A stretch of 64,000 nucleotides of DNA, from the NCBI RefSeq assembly GCF_036924535.1, contig NZ_JAZHRT010000001.1, positions 8,556,001 to 8,620,000 of the forward strand, read 5' to 3'. The notes beneath the pieces are model-generated. The model did no database searches. It was given only the letters and a program-made list of their open reading frames with translations, and was not told where the DNA came from. Each line of letters opens with the position of its first letter. The first letter of the stretch is position 1. A program made the position numbers and the translations under genes. The stretch comes from Bradyrhizobium sp. AZCC 2262. Its GTDB lineage: Bacteria; Pseudomonadota; Alphaproteobacteria; Rhizobiales; Xanthobacteraceae. Below, one piece after another: positions 35,048-43,112 of this stretch.

Positions 35048-35937
35048 CAGGAATACTCCCGATATTTCGTCAGAGCGGGATTTAGGAGCTCGGAAACAAT
35101 GTTTTTCGCTTCCTCCGTAACAACCTCAACCTCTAGCCACTCGCCGCGCTGACGGGCTCGCCAAATACGCTTGAGCGTCGCAGGCGTGATCTTGATACCG
35201 GCCTTCTCCCACGATTTAGCCAACGCGGATTTGAGCTGGCCACCACCGCTTCGCTTAGGACTGTACGGCTTTCCACGGTGGGTTAGGAAAACATTACCGG
35301 TCCTCAGCGCGCACGGCGTCTGCTCCAACCTTTTGATGATCATCTCGTCCAGGTTGACCACGCGGATCCGACCTGTCGAACTTCTCAAGCGCGCCGCTTT
35401 TCGGATCAGATCGACATCGACCCAGCCTAGGCGCAATGTCTCGGATACGTCGGCTCCTGTGCGAAGCAGGAAGATCACCACATGCTTGAGGTGTGGCTGA
35501 CAGCTGTGCACGAATTTCCAGAGATCTGCCTTGCTCGGTAGAGGAGACATTTCTTTCCGGAGTTTCGGCCGTTTGAGACGCCAGTGAGCACACCAGTGCT
35601 GCCGAGCCGAAAATTTTAGAACGGCGCTAATGGGCCCGTAACATTGTCGCGAACGCGTCGCCGGCGAACTGTCCTGCCAGAGCGACTGCGCGATGGCATC
35701 GATCATGTGTTGATCGATGTCGCACACGAAGACATCGGCAAGGCTCGCCAGGAGAGGAGACCTTATCAAATAACGGCCTTCTCCACCGCTCGCGATGTAG
35801 GCTTGAGCCGCGTCCGAAAATCGCACGCGAACTCGTTGACCGTGAACTGAAGGGCTGGGCGAGTTTCGATCAGCATGCGTCGATATGATAGGATTTTGAA
35901 GGCGTGCGTGGCGCGCCATGACATTCTCCATCAGCAT
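35047..35937 (-). CDS. tyrosine-recombinase-like protein with altered catalytic residues
   Basis: The ~296-residue protein has the integrase layout: an N-terminal SAM-like region, then LKHVVIFLLRTGADVSETLRLGWVDVDL, VNLDEMIIKRLEQTP and FLTHRGKPYSPKRSGGGQLKSALAKSWEKAGIKITPATLKRIWRARQRGEW. In normal relatives the first motif reads TGxRxSE, but here the catalytic Arg is Asp. The later HxLRHT box is replaced by TLKRIW, and I see no LGH...Y motif. It may be an inactive or regulatory relative. Start codons at 35937 and 35919 are both possible. Confidence 0.7.
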   Translation of the reverse strand: MLMENVMARHARLQNPIISTHADRNSPSPSVHGQRVRVRFSDAAQAYIASGGEGRYLIRSPLLASLADVFVCDIDQHMIDAIAQSLWQDSSPATRSRQCYGPISAVLKFSARQHWCAHWRLKRPKLRKEMSPLPSKADLWKFVHSCQPHLKHVVIFLLRTGADVSETLRLGWVDVDLIRKAARLRSSTGRIRVVNLDEMIIKRLEQTPCALRTGNVFLTHRGKPYSPKRSGGGQLKSALAKSWEKAGIKITPATLKRIWRARQRGEWLEVEVVTEEAKNIVSELLNPALTKYREYS

Positions 35938-35954
35938 GGAGCGTGCGGCGCCAG

Positions 35955-36001
35955 GGAAGCGACGGCAATCGCTTCCGAGCCCCCGGCTTTGCTGGGGGCT
36001 C
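35955..36001. terminator. two adjacent hairpins, possible terminator
   Basis: GGAAGCG (35955-35961) pairs with CGCTTCC (35970-35976). Immediately after, GAGCCCCCGGC (35977-35987) pairs with GCTGGGGGCTC (35991-36001), with one G-T position that favours the + strand as RNA. Only a weak T stretch (CTCTTT) follows. They lie just upstream of the recombinase-like gene and could also be part of an attachment or regulatory site. Confidence 0.45.
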
Positions 36002-36319
36002 ACTCTTTGGCAGCCGCCGCCCGGCCTATTGGCCTGTTACGGTGGAGACCTGTCGTTTTCGATGAAGGGCGAGCCAACAACAAAAGACAGGTCCGAGCGT
36101 TGCCGCTCAAAAACCCGCCGTTGCTGCCGGCTCGTAGCTCGTTGGAAAAACGAGCGTACCAGACACCTCTGGTCACGTGGTTGAGGCTTAAGCCTCTTTC
36201 GTAGGGACTGCTAAACCGGTCTCTTGCCCGGCCCCGTCCACCGCGTCGATCGCTATGCAAACATACGTGCGTACTCAAAACTTATTCAAAATGCCGCGGG
36301 ACGTCCATAGGGTAAGGAG

Positions 36320-36354
36320 CAAAAAAGAAGGCCGCCGTCGCTTGTGACGGCGGC
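36320..36354 (-). terminator. rho-independent terminator for the 36878-36376 genes
   Basis: GCCGCCGTC (36331-36339) and GACGGCGGC (36346-36354) form a 9-bp stem, followed on the minus strand by CTTCTTTTTTGC. It lies 22 bp past the stop at 36376. Confidence 0.85.
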
Positions 36355-36375
36355 AACCTATTTCTTAGAACTTAT

Positions 36376-36630
36376 TTACCGACGCCGGCTGGTGTTTCCA
36401 GTGCGCTCGCGATCACGCGACTGATCCTCTGGCTGATCGTCTCTCGGCTTCCGAAGGACAATCTTGCAAATGCCATCCGGTCCAGGCAGCGGCAACGCCT
36501 GCAAAATGACGTTGTAGCTACCGTCTGAATTCTCAAAGGCAGCTCCCAGCGGCTGCCAGAACGCGTCCCGCCCTTCTCGTTCGATGACGCTAAAGGCCCG
36601 ATACGCCGGCTCGTGACTCTGCTTCGACAT
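36376..36630 (-). CDS. conserved hypothetical protein
   Basis: The 84-residue protein SKQSHEPAYRAFSVIEREGRDAFWQPLGAAFENSDGSYNVILQALPLPGPDGICKIVLRKPRDD has a pattern I know from small accessory genes on alphaproteobacterial islands; no function is established. AAAGGAA lies 6-12 bases before ATG 36630, favouring it over the ATG at 36645, which overlaps the upstream stop. It is the second gene of a two-gene unit ending in a good terminator. Confidence 0.7.
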   Translation of the reverse strand: MSKQSHEPAYRAFSVIEREGRDAFWQPLGAAFENSDGSYNVILQALPLPGPDGICKIVLRKPRDDQPEDQSRDRERTGNTSRRR

Positions 36631-36641
36631 GTCTTTTCCTT

Positions 36642-36878
36642 TCAATGAGACAAGTTGATCGCGTTGCGGATGAAAGCGAACGCATCATCAAGCGAAACCG
36701 CCCGGTGATCACCAAGATCGACGTGCGACAGTTCACCCTCTTGCTCGCACACCGTGGCAGCGATCCCGACGTACAGACGGCCATCGGCCGTGGGGCACAA
36801 TTCGATGCCAAAGAACTCAATTGTAGCGGCACCGATGTGGGTGGCGGCCATAGACCCGCCCATACCAGCTTCGTTCAT
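36642..36878 (-). CDS. conserved hypothetical protein
   Basis: This 78-residue soluble protein (AATHIGAATIEFFGIELCPTADGRLYVGIAATVCEQEGELSHVDLGDHRAVSLDDAFAFIRNAINLSH) is compact and acidic, with no family I can name. It lies 11 bp upstream of the 36376-36630 gene in the same direction and should form an operon with it. The alternative start within the frame (MAATHIG) would shorten it by nine residues. Confidence 0.55.
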   Translation of the reverse strand: MNEAGMGGSMAATHIGAATIEFFGIELCPTADGRLYVGIAATVCEQEGELSHVDLGDHRAVSLDDAFAFIRNAINLSH

Positions 36879-37115
36879 GCGTCTACTCCGTCTCGCGTGC
36901 TCAACATCGCGGAATTGCGATGCTGGGCGACGAGACAGATAGCTGCTCGAATCATACCTCTCTGCCGCGACCCAGCAAGGTTGTGCTCTTCGCGATCAAT
37001 CTCACCAATCGGCACGGCCGCAACCTTGTTTGCAGAATCCCGACAACGGTTGCTGACTCGCGACTGCGGGCAATCAAAAGATTCGTCCGCGACCCTGCAG
37101 AACGAGGAGCACGAC

Positions 37116-37328
37116 ATGGCGAAATCTCACTGGTTCATTGAAGAAGAGGAAGGATGGAAAGACGGCTGCTTCGTAAGAACAACGACCTGTAAGCCGATCG
37201 AGCGCCCCGAAGCGGAGCTGATACGACAGGCACTAGAGCTGAAGGAGGTGGCGCGCGCGCAACACAAACTCCTGGAACCTTACCATGACCAGATAACAGT
37301 CATTCAAGCGCCGCGCCGTCACAAATAG
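37116..37328 (+). CDS. small hypothetical protein, first of the TraD-like operon
   Basis: ATG 37116, with GAGGAG about 7 bases upstream, starts a 70-residue charged protein (AKSHWFIEEEEGWKDGCFVRTTTCKPIERPEAELIRQALELKEVARAQHKLLEPYHDQITVIQAPRRHK). It is not recognisable. It is followed within 10 bp by a membrane protein gene and then by a coiled-coil gene and a TraD-like ATPase, all in one direction with tiny gaps, so it is probably part of that operon. Confidence 0.55.
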   Translation: MAKSHWFIEEEEGWKDGCFVRTTTCKPIERPEAELIRQALELKEVARAQHKLLEPYHDQITVIQAPRRHK

Positions 37329-37337
37329 GAGGACGTG

Positions 37338-37745
37338 ATGTCACTTCGCACAATGACTTTGGCCGGCGCATTGGGAATGATCAGCTTCACCACAGATGCC
37401 CTTTGCCAAGGCCCGTACCAATATCAGGTCTACTACACCCGGGATCCTGATGCCGTTCTCGACTTACTGTTCATCCTCGCGCTCTGCCTCGCTGCGCTGC
37501 TCCTGGTTGCGTGGTTGGCAGGGTGGCTTTCTTCAGGATCATCAGACTCGCCCTGCGACTGCGCAGAATGCGTCGCGGAGCGCGAAGCTTCTCTGATGCG
37601 TGAAATAACAAAGCATCAGGAGGCTCACTCCGCGCTGATGCGCAGCGAGATCGATCACGCCCGGACATACGGCGAGTACCGCGAGCGTCCGGAGATCGCT
37701 GAACATGAGCAACGCCTACGCGAGCTGCGCAGCAAGCTTCGTTAA
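37338..37745 (+). CDS. small membrane protein with coiled-coil tail
   Basis: The 135-residue protein has an N-terminal signal-like segment (MTLAGALGMISFTTDALC), a strong membrane helix (VLDLLFILALCLAALLLVAWLAGWL), a CDCAEC motif and a charged helical tail (REASLMREITKHQEAHSALMRSEIDHARTYGEY...EHEQRLRELRSKLR). ATG 37338 is preferred to the preceding start at 37335. Its position just upstream of a TraD-like ATPase suggests a membrane partner of that ATPase, which is inference. Confidence 0.6.
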   Translation: MSLRTMTLAGALGMISFTTDALCQGPYQYQVYYTRDPDAVLDLLFILALCLAALLLVAWLAGWLSSGSSDSPCDCAECVAEREASLMREITKHQEAHSALMRSEIDHARTYGEYRERPEIAEHEQRLRELRSKLR

Positions 37746-37756
37746 TGGAGACGACC

Positions 37757-38470
37757 ATGACCAAACACTACAGCGGTAAAGAGTTAGAGATCATCCCGCC
37801 GTCGCGGCCGGTGGCGAACGTCACCGCATCATCGATGGCGCCGGCTCCGCCTACACCGTACCGGGAAAATCCCGGCGGCATCATCTCGGGTGTTCCGCTG
37901 CGCTGGCAGGCGGACAGCCAGGCCAAAACGTACGACGCCTATACGCGCCGCGCGGTGGCGGAGCGAAAGCTTGTAGAAGCCGATACGGAGCTTGGCCGCG
38001 CCCTCGTGGATAATCGGCGAATGCGTCAAGAATATTCCGAGCTGCCTCAGATACTCGCGACGGACAGAGCGGTAAGAGTTCTAAAGCGTGGCGAAGAAAT
38101 TCGCGAGCTCTGTCACACGATTGAGATAGCAGAAGCACGTCGGATGCAAGAACGTGCACGGGTCGAACTGGAAATGTATACGACCAAAGAGGCGTTTCTC
38201 GAAGCAGATCAAAAGCTGGAAGCGCAACGGCATTATGGGCCGCGATACCACGCTCTGCAGTGGGAGCACCGGATTAACGAGTGGGAACTGCAGGTTGAGG
38301 AGCAGCGCGTTGTCCTCGGGGAACACCGCCGTCGCCATGGTCGCGACGAACTGAGTCTCGACGATTTATATGCAGCGCGCGATCAATTGAATGCCGACGG
38401 CGCGGACACGACGCCGATTGATCGCGCCATTGAGCGCGCGATGGTCCAGCAGCAAAAGAGGCAGCGATGA
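37757..38470 (+). CDS. coiled-coil protein upstream of the TraD-like ATPase
   Basis: The 237-residue protein has a proline-rich N terminus (PPSRPVANVTASSMAPAPPTPYRENPGG), then long charged helices (residues ~60-215) that look like a coiled coil. It ends with DDLYAARDQLNADGADTTPIDRAIERAMVQQQKRQR. GGAG just before the second ATG supports 37757; the frame also opens at 37745, overlapping the previous stop. The last 4 bp overlap the ATPase start (ATGA), so it is tightly coupled. Function unknown. Confidence 0.6.
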   Translation: MTKHYSGKELEIIPPSRPVANVTASSMAPAPPTPYRENPGGIISGVPLRWQADSQAKTYDAYTRRAVAERKLVEADTELGRALVDNRRMRQEYSELPQILATDRAVRVLKRGEEIRELCHTIEIAEARRMQERARVELEMYTTKEAFLEADQKLEAQRHYGPRYHALQWEHRINEWELQVEEQRVVLGEHRRRHGRDELSLDDLYAARDQLNADGADTTPIDRAIERAMVQQQKRQR

Positions 38471-40773
38471 AAACGATCAGAACCGGAGCGCTCGCCCTTC
38501 GCACTGAATTGCGCGAGCGCGTTTTCCGAATGCATCCCGCACTGCGCCCGAAGTGCGTTCCAGCAGTTGATCATACGGCGGTTATCCTCGGCCGGGACCT
38601 CGCCGGCGTTCCCATCTCACTCTCGGTGCGGGCGAGACAGGAGCACATGCACTGTGTGGGGACCACCGGTGGCGGCAAGACCCGGCTCATGCAGCACTGC
38701 GCCTGTCAGGATATCGCCCTTGGTCACGGGTTTTGTCTCATCGATCCGCACGGAAACCATCCGGGCAGCATGTATAGGTACATGATAGAACATCTCGCCC
38801 GGAGCCCGTTCCGTAAAAACCGCACGATCCACCTGATTGATCCCAACGTTGGATCCCACGTCACCGGCTTCAATCCATTGGCCCTGCCATCGGCAGAGTA
38901 CGACCCGACCGTGATCGCCGAGGCGATGCAGCAGGCGTTGGAGCGCGTGTGGGGCGAAGAAGATATGAACACGAAGCCGACGATGCAGCGCGTACTCTCG
39001 ACAATCCTCACGACACTGACCGAACTGAATTTGACCCTTGCAGAAGCAAGTCTGCTGTTCGATCCGAGCGACCAAACCGGCGTGCGCGCCTGGGCGATCC
39101 ACGAGCTCGCCAACGAGGAAGCGCGGGCCGAGCTTGAGTGGCTGCACGCGATCGGCTCAGAGGCACGCGGGCATCAAGATTTCCGGCAGGAAGTGACCGG
39201 CCCCCGGAATCGACTCTCCAAGCTCACGCGAAGCCAAGCGGTGAAATTAATCGTCAGCCAGGATGTGAACGGCATCGATTTTCGGGCGGCATTGGATGAG
39301 GGACACATCATCCTTGCGAACCTGTCGCCTGGCCCGCTCGCCGGGGACAAGACAGTGGAAATGCTCGGCCGACTCCTCACGCGTTCAATTTTCTTTCACA
39401 CCGTACGACGTCGGCGGCCAGATCGCCCGTTCTTCCTGTACCTCGATGAATGTCAGCTCTACCTGTCCGGCGACGTCTCGCGAATGCTCGCCGAGGCGAG
39501 AAAGTACGGAACCGGCGTCGTCCTTGGGCATCAAACGCTCTCGCAGCTGCGTGCTGCCGGCGAAGACGTGCTCGACGCCGTAAAGAGCACTACCAACATC
39601 AAGGTTGTCATGCGAATCAAGGACCCCACGGAAGCGGCTGAACTCGCCGACATGGTGGTGCGGCATAACCTCGAAATGCCGGTGAGTGTGCTCACCAAGC
39701 CAACGCTCATTGGCCATGAACTCGTGCGTCGCCAGTCGGGAAGCGACTCGTGGCAGGAGGGAATGACGGAATCGGAAGGCCGAACGATCGGCCACTCCGT
39801 AACGGAAAGCGAATCGTTCACGGAAAGCGAGAGCGACACCGTGAGCGAGAGCTGGGGAACGTCGGAGAGTGAGAGTTGGGGGACGTCGGACTCGGTATCC
39901 TCATCACAATCGGAAACCGATGCGTATGGGACCTCCACCGCGATCAACCTAGTGCCAAGTGACGGCGGCTCGTTGCCGGCCGCAGCCTCCGGCAACACGA
40001 TCGGGGAGAGCGCCGGCACGTATTCAAACATGGGATGGACATCACCCAGCCGGCATGTGATCGGTGCTGCGAGGATGGAAGCCGCAGTCGTTGCCGGCGT
40101 CGGAATTGGCGAGAACCGACAGCGAAGTTCCAGCGACTCACATGGCTCACAATCAGGAACGAATCGCTCGAATGGCGTCACCACGTCATCGCAGCGCGGT
40201 ACCGCCCGCACGAAGGGAAGCGCCTGGACCACGGGGGTCGCATACACGACGTCGGAATCGACCACACATGGCCTTTCGCACAATCATGGCCGCGGTGGGT
40301 CGCAAGGCTGGAGCGAGGCATTCGAACCGATCCTCGCCGATCGACCGACGTCGGTGCACAGTCTCGATAACGTGCGCTACATGGCGGGCGCGGTGCTGCG
40401 CAATTTCGCTGCAGGTTTTGCAGCGATCAGCCTCGTCGACGGCGACGGCCTCAAGACAGCCGTTCTGAAGGCGGCACGCGTCGCTGACTGCAAATTGACG
40501 CCTGAGCAATTCGACATGCTACGGCACGAATTCCTGCAGCGCAGCCCGTCTGCTGTTCCGATCGAAACTGCGCTCGCGTCGCTCGCTGCGCGGCAATCGA
40601 AACTCCTGCAGCGCGCCGGTCAGCTCCGTAATGCCGAACCGGAAGCGCCCCAGCAGTTCCGGACGAAACGGAAACGCAAAGAACCAGAAATGTCCGTCGA
40701 TGCGCATGGTGAGAAATCTCCGCCGGAGCCACCGCCTGTCAAGGGTCCCGATCGCCGGAGGCGACGGCCGTAG
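38467..40773 (+). CDS. TraD/VirD4-like coupling ATPase with TraM-recognition-type domain and Ser/Glu-rich insert
   Basis: The 768-residue protein has Walker A MHCVGTTGGGKTRLM (residues ~62-76), FCLIDPHGNHPGSMYRYMIEHLAR, Walker B RPFFLYLDECQLYLSGDVSRMLAEARKYGTGVVLGHQTLSQL and further VirD4/HerA features. Residues ~430-480 are a low-complexity run of TESES, SESWGTSES and SDSVSSSQSE repeats, probably disordered. It should be a hexameric DNA-pumping ATPase. No clear N-terminal membrane helix is present, unlike classical VirD4, but a membrane protein lies two genes upstream. A replication-relaxation gene follows. Confidence 0.8.
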   Translation: MKTIRTGALALRTELRERVFRMHPALRPKCVPAVDHTAVILGRDLAGVPISLSVRARQEHMHCVGTTGGGKTRLMQHCACQDIALGHGFCLIDPHGNHPGSMYRYMIEHLARSPFRKNRTIHLIDPNVGSHVTGFNPLALPSAEYDPTVIAEAMQQALERVWGEEDMNTKPTMQRVLSTILTTLTELNLTLAEASLLFDPSDQTGVRAWAIHELANEEARAELEWLHAIGSEARGHQDFRQEVTGPRNRLSKLTRSQAVKLIVSQDVNGIDFRAALDEGHIILANLSPGPLAGDKTVEMLGRLLTRSIFFHTVRRRRPDRPFFLYLDECQLYLSGDVSRMLAEARKYGTGVVLGHQTLSQLRAAGEDVLDAVKSTTNIKVVMRIKDPTEAAELADMVVRHNLEMPVSVLTKPTLIGHELVRRQSGSDSWQEGMTESEGRTIGHSVTESESFTESESDTVSESWGTSESESWGTSDSVSSSQSETDAYGTSTAINLVPSDGGSLPAAASGNTIGESAGTYSNMGWTSPSRHVIGAARMEAAVVAGVGIGENRQRSSSDSHGSQSGTNRSNGVTTSSQRGTARTKGSAWTTGVAYTTSESTTHGLSHNHGRGGSQGWSEAFEPILADRPTSVHSLDNVRYMAGAVLRNFAAGFAAISLVDGDGLKTAVLKAARVADCKLTPEQFDMLRHEFLQRSPSAVPIETALASLAARQSKLLQRAGQLRNAEPEAPQQFRTKRKRKEPEMSVDAHGEKSPPEPPPVKGPDRRRRRP

Positions 40774-40834
40774 GCCGCCCTTGACAGGCAACGGCCCGGC
40801 GGTACTGGGCTAACCATGCGCATAACGGGATCGT

Positions 40835-41794
40835 ATGACGAACGGTACAATCAATGACATGGAAGCGAAGCGATCGCGGGGCAAATTGTTCACGCGTCCG
40901 GAGAAGCCGCGCGAAATCAGCATCACTGATCGCAATGTGGCACACCTTAAAAACCTTTCGCGGTTGCGGCTCTGCTCGACTGCGCAGCTCGCAGCGCTTG
41001 ACGGGGGAAGTAGCCAGAAGGTCGAACGTGCACTCCTCGGTTTGTGGGAGAACGGCTACATCGAACGGCCCGAATCGCAGGTGACAAGCAGACGGAAGGA
41101 AAAAGGTTCACGGCCTTTGATCTACGGATTATCCAGAAAGGGTGCGTCGTACCTTCGGCGTCACGGCTTCGAGGTAACACGGCCGCTGTTGGACGGTATC
41201 GACAAGCACAAGGCAGCCGGGTGGCGCTTCATCGAGCACTCGGTTGGGATCTCCGCGTTTTTCGTTCAGCTCGAACTCGCGATCCGCGGCCGACAGGATC
41301 TGGGGATCCTCGAACGAGCTGAGATATTCGCCGACGCGCCAAAGCCGGTGCGCCGCGTCCGATTAGACGCGCGAATTCCGATCAACGGTTCGCCCCGAAG
41401 ATGCACGGTCATTCCGGATGGGATTTTCGGCCTGCGATTCGAAGCAGAAGGCGAGGAATCATATTTTATGTATGAAAAGGATCGCGGCGAAATGCCGGTG
41501 ACGCGGTTCCGAAATCAATACGGCACATACGTCGCGAAGAAATTGCACATATATCTCGAGGCGAGCCGGCAGCGGAAGCACGTCGATGAACTCGGTATTC
41601 CAAACTTCCGGGTGCTTGTCGAAACAACCACGCCCGAGCGTGTTGATCAGATGATCAAGGCATTGGAGGAACTGACCGGCGGCCGCGGGTCGAACATCTT
41701 CCTGTTCATCGATGAAGCGACACTCGCTGAATCGGACCCGCTGAACGCTGCTTGGACTAGCGGAAAAGGCGAACGGATCAGGATTGTAGATTGA
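40835..41794 (+). CDS. replication-relaxation family protein
   Basis: The 319-residue protein starts with a winged-helix segment (ISITDRNVAHLKNLSRLRLCSTAQLAALDGGSSQKVERALLGLWENGYIERP). A nuclease-like core follows (WRFIEHSVGISAFFVQLELAI...RRVRLDARIPINGSPRRCTVIPDGIFGLRFEAEGEESYFMYEKDRGEMPVTRF). This matches the Replic_Relax family, thought to act in plasmid relaxation or replication. The order TraD-like then Replic_Relax is a recurrent plasmid and island pair. It may be the initiator partner of the ATPase, in place of a conventional relaxase. Confidence 0.82.
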   Translation: MTNGTINDMEAKRSRGKLFTRPEKPREISITDRNVAHLKNLSRLRLCSTAQLAALDGGSSQKVERALLGLWENGYIERPESQVTSRRKEKGSRPLIYGLSRKGASYLRRHGFEVTRPLLDGIDKHKAAGWRFIEHSVGISAFFVQLELAIRGRQDLGILERAEIFADAPKPVRRVRLDARIPINGSPRRCTVIPDGIFGLRFEAEGEESYFMYEKDRGEMPVTRFRNQYGTYVAKKLHIYLEASRQRKHVDELGIPNFRVLVETTTPERVDQMIKALEELTGGRGSNIFLFIDEATLAESDPLNAAWTSGKGERIRIVD

Positions 41795-42091
41795 GGCGTA
41801 CTACATCATCCGGCAATACAAGGCCTTCTTAAAGTTCGAATCTCCCAGCACCAGCAGATTAGAAATACTTCCCTCCCTCGGTAGCTCGTGCTCATCCTTG
41901 TGATGAAGTTCAGAACACAAGGAACAGTCACCCGTGCTACACTCACACGTGAGGAATTGCCCAACCACACTCGTTTAAGAGCAACGAGCAAAACTCCATT
42001 TTTTCAAGTCGGACGGAATAGTACTGACTGAAATTAATAGCCGGCGAAAGGCCAGGTGTGCTGGCGCGCCCATATATCTAATACGAACAGT
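41795..42091. other. intergenic region, no supported gene
   Basis: About 300 bp. It contains AAAGTTCGAATCTCCCAGCACCA, which looks like the 3' end of a tRNA gene, but no cloverleaf can be built upstream. It may be an attachment-site remnant. Otherwise nothing recognisable; the promoter of the 42092 gene should be near the right end. Confidence 0.35.
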
Positions 42092-42385
42092 ATGATGAAT
42101 ACGGAAAAAGAAGAGATTCGGAGGACGCTTGAGATCACGGCCGAAGAGTTGAAAGTCGAAGCTGCGCGGCTTGCCGTGACTGCCGAAGATAAAGAAAGTA
42201 TCAGAATTCGGCTCGAGGTCACGGCAAGCAATCTCGCAGCGGTTGCGGAAGAAAAACGGGTTTCCGAAAAGCGTCTCGAAACCCTCTTACAGTCGGTGGA
42301 AAGAAGAGAGCTGAGAATGGTTGAGCTTAAGCGAACTATTGTGGAATTGAGAGCCCAGATAGCAGCTACCAAAAAAGAGGCTTAA
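42092..42385 (+). CDS. short coiled-coil protein
   Basis: The 97-residue protein is almost entirely charged helix (TEKEEIRRTLEITAEELKVEAARLAVTAEDKESIRIRLEVTASNLAAVAEEKRVSEKRLETLLQSVERRELRMVELKRTIVELRAQIAATKKEA), with an 11-residue-like repeat of ITAEELK/VTAEDKE/VTASNL. RELRMVELK closely matches the RELKMVELK at the end of the PAS protein at 45605-46132. It may be the linker of a sensor protein that lost its other domains. ATG 42095 is an equal start. Confidence 0.55.
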   Translation: MMNTEKEEIRRTLEITAEELKVEAARLAVTAEDKESIRIRLEVTASNLAAVAEEKRVSEKRLETLLQSVERRELRMVELKRTIVELRAQIAATKKEA

Positions 42386-42461
42386 AACATTACAAGACGG
42401 TTCCAACGTCGTACCAAACACCCACTCGAAGTGTTTAGTATTGGAGGTATTACTGACTAAA

Positions 42462-42734
42462 TTACCGGGACTGTTTTCCGTGAAAGACGCCGAGGATGAT
42501 GACCTGGTCGGGATCGCGCTCGAATACGATGACGTAGGGAAGTCCGCTCACTGTCCATTCGAACGTCCCCATGACCGTGCCAGGATGGCCGATATGCGAA
42601 AAGCGGCCGATACGATCGGTCTCCGAGAAAATGCGTGACGTGATGCGGTCCGCAGCATGGACGCTGCGCGCTTCGATATAGCGGTGAATACTTGCGATGT
42701 GCGCAAGTGCGTCGATAGTGAAGCGGACCTCCAT
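42462..42734 (-). CDS. RelE/ParE family toxin
   Basis: The 90-residue protein EVRFTIDALAHIASIHRYIEARSVHAADRITSRIFSETDRIGRFSHIGHPGTVMGTFEWTVSGLPYVIVFERDPDQVIILGVFHGKQSR has the ParE/RelE fold pattern: helix-helix followed by strands and the closing YVIVFERD...ILGVFHGKQ. ParE toxins act on DNA gyrase and RelE toxins on mRNA; the sequence does not separate these. Its start is 4 bp after the antitoxin stop, the usual antitoxin-first order. Confidence 0.88.
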   Translation of the reverse strand: MEVRFTIDALAHIASIHRYIEARSVHAADRITSRIFSETDRIGRFSHIGHPGTVMGTFEWTVSGLPYVIVFERDPDQVIILGVFHGKQSR

Positions 42735-42738
42735 GGTG

Positions 42739-42969
42739 TCAACGGCGGTGTGCTCGGGCGGCCGTGACTTCTTTCTCGGTTGCGAGGCGTGTTGAGCCAG
42801 AGGCGAGATTGCGCCGAATCTGTCGCACTTCATCTGCGTGACGCGGCTCTAGGCGATACTGGCGCTCATCGCTTGCGATGTACGCAAAAAGCGCGTCCGC
42901 AGCGGCATCCTGTTCGTCTTCCGGCAGCTCCCGGAGCTGTTCGATTGCTTCATCAAGCAATGCGGTCAT
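42739..42969 (-). CDS. antitoxin of the ParE-like toxin
   Basis: The 76-residue protein starts TALLDEAIEQLRELPEDEQDAAADALFAYIASDERQYRLEPRHADEVRQIRRNLASGSTRLATEKEVTAARAHRR. The EQLRELPEDEQDAAADAL segment is typical of short alpha-helical antitoxins paired with ParE/RelE. The C-terminal tail should wrap the toxin. It lies 4 bp upstream of the toxin gene. ATG 42969 was chosen over 42987 because the family starts at TALLDEA. Confidence 0.82.
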   Translation of the reverse strand: MTALLDEAIEQLRELPEDEQDAAADALFAYIASDERQYRLEPRHADEVRQIRRNLASGSTRLATEKEVTAARAHRR

Positions 42970-43112
42970 ACAGCGTAAGTATAGCATAACCCCTCTGAAG
43001 CTTCACACCGTTGAGCCTTCAGAAGCCAGGCTAACGGCGGTATCGGGCGGGAGTTAATGACGTCAATGTGGGATAGGGTGTTTGGTACGACGTTGGAACC
43101 GAATCATACACC

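Larger units (their letters stand above)
42399..43100. mobile_element. toxin-antitoxin cassette between 25-bp perfect inverted repeats
   Basis: The left repeat (42399-42423, starting GGTTCCAACGTCGTACC) and the right repeat (43076-43100, ending GGTACGACGTTGGAACC) are exact reverse complements over 25 bp. They enclose only a ParE/antitoxin pair and ~200 bp of non-coding DNA, with no transposase. This looks like a non-autonomous (MITE-like) element that carries a toxin-antitoxin pair. I see no target-site duplication. Confidence 0.7.

Noticed and set aside
41850..41885. AAAGTTCGAATCTCCCAGCACCA looks like the 3' end of a tRNA gene.
   Set aside because: No matching acceptor, D or anticodon stems can be built from the preceding 70 bp, and the T-stem does not pair. 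At most an attachment-site remnant.
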